Positions 58,271 to 64,000 of a stretch of DNA of 64,000 nucleotides are shown here, piece by piece; positions within the stretch are counted from its first letter, which is position 1; every line of letters starts with the position of its first letter. The stretch comes from Mycobacterium sp. GTDB lineage: Bacteria; Actinomycetota; Actinomycetes; Mycobacteriales; Mycobacteriaceae. Position numbers and translations under genes: made by a program. The notes under the pieces are model-generated. The model worked only from the letters and a program-made list of their open reading frames with translations. It did no database searches and was not told the origin of the DNA. The DNA lies in contig JACPVR010000018.1 in NCBI GenBank assembly GCA_016197405.1, positions 62,001 through 126,000 of the forward strand, written 5' to 3'.

Positions 58271-59296
58271 CTAGCTGTTCAGCGTCGCGATGAGGTCGGG
58301 TGCCAGGGCCTGCAGTTGCGCGCCCCAGTACGCCCACGAATGGTTTCCGGAGGCGGGGAAGTTGAAGGTGGCGTTGTTACCGCCGGCGGCCAGATAGCGC
58401 TCCTGGAACCGCTTGTTGCTGCCGATCGCCAGCGACTCCAGGCTGGTCGCGTTGAGCGCCTGGCCGGGGTCGGCGTTCTCGTCGAGTGCGGTCTGCCCGC
58501 CCGGGGCGCAGTAGATCCACAACCGGGTGTTGTTGGCGACCAGACGGCTCACCTGAGCGAGGGCGTCGTTGCGCTTCCAGGCCGGATCCCACGGCGGACC
58601 CCACATGTTGTCGACGTTGTAGCCGCCGGCATCGAGCATGGCGACCCGGATGGCCTGCTTCATGAAGGTCGTCGACGGGTTCAGGAAACCCGACAGCGAC
58701 GCGGCGTATTTGAACTGTCCGGGGTGATAAGCAGCGAGGATGAGTGCGGCGCCACCGGACATCGATAACCCCACCACGCCGTTGCCGGTCTGCGAGACCT
58801 GCTTCTCGGTGGCCAGATACGCCGGCAGTTCGGCGGTCAGAAACGTTTCCCATTTATAGGTATAGGGCTGCTTGTTGAAACTCGACGGTGCGTACCAGTC
58901 GCTGTAGAAGCTGGACTGGCCGCCGACGGGCATCACCACCGAGACACCGGTGTTGTAGAACCACTCGAAGGCGCCGGTGTTGATATCCCAGCCGCTGTAG
59001 TCGTCCTGTGCGCGCAGACCGTCGAGCAGATAGACGGCCTTGCTCGGCGCACCGGCACCCGGCGCCGCGGGTCCGGCGCCGGGACCCTGGAATTCGATTC
59101 GGATGTTGCGGCCCATCGCCGCGGAGTAGACGTCGAGGTACTCGACCGGCAGGCCTTCGCGCGAGAACGCTTGTGCGCGTGGGGTGATACCGCTCACAGT
59201 CGCGCTCGCCAACAACACTGGCAACGCCAGCAACACCGCCAACATTATTGTCAGCGGGCGGGTGATCCCGGCCTTCATGGCCGTCGCATCAAACAC
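58271..59296 (-). CDS. fbpC: Antigen 85C-type mycolyltransferase
   Basis: 341 residues, a tandem paralog of fbpA. Signal peptide, then FSREGLPVEYLDVYSAAMGRNIRIEF; nucleophile in GLSMSGGAALIL, Glu in LESLAIGSNKRF, His in GNHSWAYWGAQL. Where Ag85A has the CGKAGC pair this protein has SSFNKQPYTYKWETF, as in Ag85C, so I call it C-type. A short Gly/Pro/Ala insertion (GPGAGPAAPGAGAPS) sits after the first strand. The start may be GTG at 59296 or ATG at 59278. It shares the leader GATGGGTAG with fbpA. Secreted mycolyltransferase. Confidence 0.9.
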   Translation of the reverse strand: MFDATAMKAGITRPLTIMLAVLLALPVLLASATVSGITPRAQAFSREGLPVEYLDVYSAAMGRNIRIEFQGPGAGPAAPGAGAPSKAVYLLDGLRAQDDYSGWDINTGAFEWFYNTGVSVVMPVGGQSSFYSDWYAPSSFNKQPYTYKWETFLTAELPAYLATEKQVSQTGNGVVGLSMSGGAALILAAYHPGQFKYAASLSGFLNPSTTFMKQAIRVAMLDAGGYNVDNMWGPPWDPAWKRNDALAQVSRLVANNTRLWIYCAPGGQTALDENADPGQALNATSLESLAIGSNKRFQERYLAAGGNNATFNFPASGNHSWAYWGAQLQALAPDLIATLNS

Positions 59297-59443
59297 GCAC
59301 TACCCATCCGTTCCGTCATTCTCGGTGGGCTGTCCCCGCACAGCACACGGCGGGTGTCTCGACCACGCCTTACCTGGGTATCGCCGCAACAACTCCGCAG
59401 CGTTACCGATAGAGAGGCCGCTCAGCTAACAGATGAAGAACAG

Positions 59444-61408
59444 CTAGGGCCCCGTTGCCGGTAAGCCAGTGTACGGGGGACGGTCCATCGGGGGCTCGTC
59501 CAGTCCGCACCGGATCAGCTCGTATGCCGGCACCCGGTCGATGCGGTACTTGGTGAAACCGTAGGCGTGCAGCACGTTGGACAGGAACCTGCGCGGCGTC
59601 ACCGGACCGCGGATCGCCGAGAGCGCAGCCTCGGTCGCGGGACACTTCAGCGCGGCCTCGGCCTCTTTTATCCAGCCCTCGTCGAGGTACGGCGGGATAT
59701 AGGGCCGCTCTTTGAGGAAGGGCCCCTCGGCGACCGCCCAATCGGGGAACAGATTCTTGTCGTGGCCGATGCGGCCGTCCTCGATACGCGCGGTGCGCGC
59801 GGCCAGCGGATTGGCGAGTCCGATCTGGTCGATGACCCGGACGTCGAGACCGACGTTCATGCCCAGCATCCCCAGGTTGGTGAAAAACACTGTGTGCGGG
59901 CCGATTACGCGTTGGCCCGGCGCGTGCGGTGGCGGCGGCAGCGCCGGCACGACATCCCATTGGTCGTAATTGCCCGACGGCAGCAACAGCGCACCGTCGG
60001 GAGTGTTGTTGAGCGCCACCAGGACTGCGCGCATCCGCGGGTAGTCCAGGTAGTCGGCGGCGGTCAGTGGATGCGCGTGACCGGTGGCCTGTGAATAGAA
60101 CCGGCGTTCGTCGACGATGCCCGAATAGCTGACCCGGGTGCCGTCGGAACCCAGGCCATCGGAGTTGGCAGCCCACAATGACCAGCCGGCGACCACACCC
60201 CACAACACCGTCGTCGCGCCGGCGAGCAGATACCCGGTCTCCCGGGAGAACCTCGCACCGTCGGGCAGCAGGATCGGGATGACGGCGACCGGCGCGAGCA
60301 CACAGAACAACGGCGCCAGCAGCACGCGGCCGTGCATGAAGTCACCGCCCTGGCGGATCCAGTAGATCGCCTGCAGCAGGCCGCTGCCGACGAAGAAGAC
60401 CACTACGGCCGCCGGGCTCTGCACCACGCGGGCCAGCTTGCCTGCGCCCTCGGCGCGATCGGAGGCGATCCACCACGGCCGGGACCTGCCCGCGACCAGG
60501 ATCAGCCCGAGCAGCGCCAGCAGCAGGACCGGAATCCACAGCAGGTAAGGATGATTGAAGTTGTCGAGGTAGACGAAACCCTGCGACCACTTCGATCCCG
60601 AGGCGTCCTTGGCGACCGCGGTGCCCGGCACCAGCAGGCCGTAGTAACCCATCCGGAAGATCTGGTAGCCCACCGGCAGCAGGCCACCGGCGACCACGAT
60701 CAGAAGCCGGCGTCGCCAACCGCGTTCGGCGATCAGCATCATCACCAGGGCCAGCCCGCCGATGAGCGCAAGTTCGGGCCGGACGAGCACGCTGAGCCCG
60801 GCCACGAAGGCCAGCATGCCGGTGAAGACGGCACCGGGTTCGACGCCGCCCCGTTGGGCGGTCCGCGGTTTCTGCGACCAGCAGACCAGCATCCACCACA
60901 ACAACCCGATATAGGTCAGGATCAGGCCGTTCTCCAGACCCGACGTGGCGAAGTCCCGCGCGGGCGGCACGGCGATGTACACCAGCGCGCCGGCAGGCAG
61001 CAGCAGTCCGCGCCGGCCCTGCAGCCCGGGGGCGTAGAGCCGAGCCGCGCCGAGCATCAACAGGACCACACCGAGAACCGACAACACCAGTGCCAGGGTC
61101 AGCGCGATGTACTCCAGCCGCACCGGACCACCGACCCACCCGCCCAGGTACATCAGGTAGGTCCACACCGTGGAGGTGTTGGCCTCCACACGTTCGCCGG
61201 CGTTGAAGACCGGTCCGTTACCGGCGATCAGGTTTCGCACGGTACGCAGGACGATGAGTCCGTCGTCGGCGATCCACCGACGCTGCCAGGCGCCCCAGCC
61301 GAACAGGCCCGCGACCGCCACCACACCGATCCACAGGCTGACCCGGACCGAGACCGGGTACGGGTAGACCCGCGGGGCCAAGAAGCTAGCCGAAGTAGGC
61401 CGCTGCAC
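59444..61408 (-). CDS. aftB: Terminal beta-(1->2)-arabinofuranosyltransferase AftB
   Basis: 654 residues, GT-C fold with about ten membrane helices. The first extracytoplasmic loop carries the acidic RWIADDGLIVLRTVRNLIAGNGPVFNAGERVEANTSTVW region that binds decaprenyl-phosphoryl-arabinose. A large C-terminal extracytoplasmic domain (from about residue 420) includes PRMRAVLVALNNTPDG and FPDWAVAEGPFL. It caps arabinan with terminal beta-D-Araf residues, to which mycolates attach. The GTG start at 61408 overlaps the ubiA stop region by 23 bp; the exact start is uncertain. Confidence 0.94.
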   Translation of the reverse strand: MQRPTSASFLAPRVYPYPVSVRVSLWIGVVAVAGLFGWGAWQRRWIADDGLIVLRTVRNLIAGNGPVFNAGERVEANTSTVWTYLMYLGGWVGGPVRLEYIALTLALVLSVLGVVLLMLGAARLYAPGLQGRRGLLLPAGALVYIAVPPARDFATSGLENGLILTYIGLLWWMLVCWSQKPRTAQRGGVEPGAVFTGMLAFVAGLSVLVRPELALIGGLALVMMLIAERGWRRRLLIVVAGGLLPVGYQIFRMGYYGLLVPGTAVAKDASGSKWSQGFVYLDNFNHPYLLWIPVLLLALLGLILVAGRSRPWWIASDRAEGAGKLARVVQSPAAVVVFFVGSGLLQAIYWIRQGGDFMHGRVLLAPLFCVLAPVAVIPILLPDGARFSRETGYLLAGATTVLWGVVAGWSLWAANSDGLGSDGTRVSYSGIVDERRFYSQATGHAHPLTAADYLDYPRMRAVLVALNNTPDGALLLPSGNYDQWDVVPALPPPPHAPGQRVIGPHTVFFTNLGMLGMNVGLDVRVIDQIGLANPLAARTARIEDGRIGHDKNLFPDWAVAEGPFLKERPYIPPYLDEGWIKEAEAALKCPATEAALSAIRGPVTPRRFLSNVLHAYGFTKYRIDRVPAYELIRCGLDEPPMDRPPYTGLPATGP

Positions 61409-62300
61409 CGACGGTTCCGATCAACGCCAGGGCGAGAAACTGCAACACGCGATCGTGCAGCGCGATGTCCTCGGGCTCGCCGGCGTCGCCGCCGTCGATG
61501 TCGACCGCGTAACGCAGGATCGCGATGGTGAACGGAATGATCGACACCGCCCACCACGATGCCGTGCCGCCGTCGCGTTCGAAGGCGAACAGGCCGTAGC
61601 AGAGCACCACCGCGGTGGCCGACAGGGTCCAGACGAACCGCAGGTAGCTGCTGGTGTAGCTCTCCAGCGACTTGCGGATCTTGGCGCCGGTGCGTTCGGC
61701 GAGCTGCAGTTCGGCATAGCGTTTGCCCGCCGCCATGAACAGCGATCCGAACGCCATCACCAGCAGGAACCACTGCGACAGCCGGATGTCGGTTGCCGCG
61801 CCACCGGCGATCGCGCGTATCAGGTACGCCGACGAGACGATGCAGATATCAAGTACCGCTTGATGTTTCAGGCCAAAGCAGTAGGCGAGCTGGATTCCGA
61901 TGTACACCGCGATGACCACCGCGAGGTTGGGACTGACAACCCAGGAGATCCCCAGCGCCGCGACACCGAGCACCGCGGCGATGACGTAGGCCAGCTGCGC
62001 GGGCACGACGCCCGCCGCGATGGGACGGAACCGCTTCGTCGGGTGTTGCCGGTCGGCCTCGACGTCGCGTGCATCGTTGATCAGGTAGATGCACGATGCC
62101 GCCATGCAGAACACCACAAAGGCCACACCGACGCGGGTGAGCAGGAATCCGTAGTCATATTCGACATCGGTGCCCAATGCCGCCAACGGCGCCACCAGCA
62201 CGAGAAGGTTCTTCACCCACTGACGTGGCCTGAGTGCCTTGACGATTCCGGCTGCCAGATTCTTCGGCGGAGCGGCCACCGTGGTCGGTTCTTCGCTCAT
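61386..62300 (-). CDS. ubiA: Decaprenyl-phosphate phosphoribosyltransferase UbiA
   Basis: 304 residues, nine membrane helices of the UbiA prenyltransferase fold. Asp-rich motif 1 is NDARDVEADRQHPTKRFRP; the second acidic region is in the later loops (RYAVDIDGGDAGEPED lies near the C-terminus). It attaches 5-phosphoribose from PRPP to decaprenyl phosphate, the first step to the arabinose donor DPA, and is an ethambutol-resistance locus in M. tuberculosis. It is encoded 2 bp after the PAP2 gene and overlaps aftB. Confidence 0.96.
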   Translation of the reverse strand: MSEEPTTVAAPPKNLAAGIVKALRPRQWVKNLLVLVAPLAALGTDVEYDYGFLLTRVGVAFVVFCMAASCIYLINDARDVEADRQHPTKRFRPIAAGVVPAQLAYVIAAVLGVAALGISWVVSPNLAVVIAVYIGIQLAYCFGLKHQAVLDICIVSSAYLIRAIAGGAATDIRLSQWFLLVMAFGSLFMAAGKRYAELQLAERTGAKIRKSLESYTSSYLRFVWTLSATAVVLCYGLFAFERDGGTASWWAVSIIPFTIAILRYAVDIDGGDAGEPEDIALHDRVLQFLALALIGTVGAAAYFG

Positions 62301-62302
62301 TT

Positions 62303-62842
62303 TCAGCGCACGCCTTTCTTGCCGATCCGCCCCTGCACGGCCTGCGCCGCCTTCGCGGTCAGAGTTCCGACCACGACTCCGGCTGCCACATCCGAGGGAT
62401 AGTGCACGCCGAGTACCAACCGGGACAACGCCATCGGGGGAACCAGCACCACCGGCAACGGCAGGCCGGTGGCGCGTCCCAGCAGCACGGCCGCCGCAGC
62501 GGTCGACGTGGCATGCGCCGACGGGAAGCTGAGCTTGCTCGGGGTCCCGACGTTGACCGCGATGTAGGGGTGGTGCGGACGTGGCCTGCGGACCACGCGT
62601 TTGATCACGACCGCGGCGGCATGCGCCGCGAAAGCGCCTGCGCCGGCGGTGATCCAGTCACCGCGACGGGACGGGAACAGCACCGCCCCCAGCGCGGCGA
62701 CCACCAACCAGCCGAGGGAGTGCTCACCGAAATGCGACAGTGCCCGGGCACCGGGCAGCACACCGGGGCGGCCGGCCAGGGTCGCCTGGACGACGACCAG
62801 CGCGGCATCCTCCCCCCGGGGCGGCGCCGGTTGCTCAGTCAT
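62303..62842 (-). CDS. PAP2-superfamily phosphatase (Rv3807c-type)
   Basis: 179 residues, three or four membrane helices and the PAP2 signature: KRVVRRPRP, PSAHATST, and SRLVLGVHYPSDVAAG. The position between ubiA and glfT2 and the family make it the proposed decaprenylphosphoryl-5-phosphoribose phosphatase of DPA synthesis. It overlaps glfT2 by 8 bp, so glfT2, this gene, ubiA and aftB form one coupled operon. Confidence 0.92.
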   Translation of the reverse strand: MTEQPAPPRGEDAALVVVQATLAGRPGVLPGARALSHFGEHSLGWLVVAALGAVLFPSRRGDWITAGAGAFAAHAAAVVIKRVVRRPRPHHPYIAVNVGTPSKLSFPSAHATSTAAAAVLLGRATGLPLPVVLVPPMALSRLVLGVHYPSDVAAGVVVGTLTAKAAQAVQGRIGKKGVR

Positions 62843-64000
62843 TCCCGGATTCCAGCAGCACCGTTTCCCACTTCTGCTTGCTGGTCAGCACCGGCAGCGC
62901 CTCGCGGTAAACCCGGCGCATCCGATTGAACTTGCGCGCCAACAGGATCTGGCGACGGACCGACTCGCGCAGCAGTTCGAACATCTTGGCGCGATCACGC
63001 TGCCGGTACACCACACCACGGCCGTCCGCGGTCGTCACGGTGACACCGTCGACGCGGCACAGCGAGAACCACCGGGCGTCCTGCGTCGCCACGTTGATCT
63101 GCGGGCGCACATGGTGCGCCGGATCGTGCGGCTTGAGCTGGTGCAGGACACCACGGGCCAGCCGGGTCGAGATCGTCAGCGGGCTGGTCGGGATGTTGAC
63201 CTTGCGACGCCACTTCTTGTCCGACGGTGTCGGCAGCGCGGTGGCGCTGGGCAGCACCACGGCATCGGGGAACTGCTGGCGCATCGCGCGGACCTCGGGC
63301 AGCGCGGACTCCAGGATGGAGAAGATGTGCTCGGGTCCGGCCAGGAAGTCGTCCATCGCCTTGTTCTGGATGGCGACCGTCGAATATTCAAGGCAGAGAA
63401 GGTGTTTGAAGGTCGCCTTGAGATGGCTGGCCAGCAGCCCGCGGATATTGCCGTCCCAGTGGATGGCCGCCACCACCAGCCGGTTGCGCAGGTGGAAGTA
63501 GGCCTGCCAGTCGATGGCGTCGTCTTTGTCGCTCCAGGCCATGTGCCAGATCGCGGCGCCGGGCAGCGTGACGGTCGGATAACCGTGCTCACCGGCGCGC
63601 AGTCCGTACTCGACGTCATCCCATTTGATGAACAGCGGCATCGGCTGACCGAGTTCCTCGGCGACCGACCGCGGGATCATGCACATCCACCAGCCGTTGA
63701 AGTCGACGTCGATGCGCCGGTGCAGCAACCGGCTGCGGTACTCCTCTTCGTCGTTGAGCGGGTACTTGGCGAAGTTGTGGTCGTACTCGGTGTTGACCGC
63801 GCCGCTCCACATGAAGTTCGCCGCGTCGACCATCTCGCCCATGACGTGCAGGTGCGAGGGCTCCTGCAGGTTGAGCATCTGCCCGCCGATGAGTGTCGGC
63901 ACCTTGGCGAACCGGCTCAGCGCCAGCGCCCGCAGGATCGAATCCGGCTCGACCCGGATGTCGTCGTCCATGAACAGGATCTGTTCGCAGTCGGTGTTCT
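62835..64000 (-). CDS. glfT2: Galactofuranosyltransferase GlfT2, C-terminal part (cut by window edge)
   Basis: 388 codons of the C-terminal part are visible; the frame continues beyond the window. GlfT2 polymerises the galactan chain with alternating beta-(1->5)/(1->6) Galf from UDP-Galf. The GT2 metal-binding motif is visible at the edge (QILFMDDDIRVEPDSILRAL), then MLNLQEPSHLHVMGEMVDAANFMWSG, and the catalytic-region block IKWDDVEYGLRAGEHG...AIWHMAWSDKDDAIDWQAYFHLRNRL. The rest is the C-terminal helical domain that docks the enzyme to the membrane. Confidence 0.95.
   Translation of the reverse strand, partial: NTDCEQILFMDDDIRVEPDSILRALALSRFAKVPTLIGGQMLNLQEPSHLHVMGEMVDAANFMWSGAVNTEYDHNFAKYPLNDEEEYRSRLLHRRIDVDFNGWWMCMIPRSVAEELGQPMPLFIKWDDVEYGLRAGEHGYPTVTLPGAAIWHMAWSDKDDAIDWQAYFHLRNRLVVAAIHWDGNIRGLLASHLKATFKHLLCLEYSTVAIQNKAMDDFLAGPEHIFSILESALPEVRAMRQQFPDAVVLPSATALPTPSDKKWRRKVNIPTSPLTISTRLARGVLHQLKPHDPAHHVRPQINVATQDARWFSLCRVDGVTVTTADGRGVVYRQRDRAKMFELLRESVRRQILLARKFNRMRRVYREALPVLTSKQKWETVLLESGND

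Overview
The window is mycobacterial chromosome, most likely from a rapidly growing Mycolicibacterium-type species. The evidence is the very high GC content, the gene order, and a nearly complete mycolic acid/arabinogalactan locus at the right end: accD4, pks13, fadD32, a Culp6-type hydrolase, fbpD, fbpA, an fbpC-like gene, aftB, ubiA, a PAP2 phosphatase and glfT2. The middle follows the order I recall from M. tuberculosis Rv3752c-Rv3765c: tadA, its associated gene, tyrA, proX-V-W-Z, a LapA-like protein, a FadE36-like protein, an alkylsulfatase and tcrXY. Names are by family and order recognition; no database search was run.

Layout. 1-1.9 kb: an MFS exporter cut by the window edge, divergent from a marR gene with a shared operator-like palindrome, then purU. 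1.9-3.9 kb: a PGRS-like glycine-rich protein with a Sec signal peptide in place of a PE domain. 4.2-6 kb: an XRE regulator, a small antisense-overlapping gene and a membrane diguanylate cyclase. 6.0-8.4 kb: a P450-TetR pair bounded by two copies of the 3' end of a tRNA-Ser gene, the footprint of a small integrated element. 8.5-15 kb: tadA and its partner, tyrA, and a compatible-solute ABC operon whose binding-protein gene is frameshifted. 15-21 kb: transglutaminase, kinase-like, phosphatase, metallopeptidase and alkylsulfatase genes.

21-29.2 kb is the most interesting stretch. The TcrXY-type two-component system sits beside two YkcB-like GT-C transferases, a GT2-GtrA fusion and a membrane-anchored secreted protein. 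The same 11-bp-phased hexamer repeat (TCACAG-N5-RCATAG) occurs close upstream of four start codons here. I infer a TcrX-controlled three-component envelope glycosylation module.

29-45 kb is accessory and metabolic: a hydrolase, a GNAT pseudogene, a ferritin-like protein, a DUF222/HNH gene with a near-consensus SOS box at its start codon, tandem ThrE exporters, a kinase-acyl-CoA dehydrogenase-SDR operon, DUF4331, a small lipoprotein, an S53 peptidase operon and an unrecognised gene just downstream of accD4.

45-64 kb builds the cell wall. AccD4, FadD32 and Pks13 make and condense the mycolate precursors. Ag85 enzymes transfer mycolates. UbiA, the PAP2 protein, AftB and GlfT2 make decaprenyl-phosphoryl-arabinose and the arabinogalactan that carries them. 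No rRNA, CRISPR array or transposase was seen.
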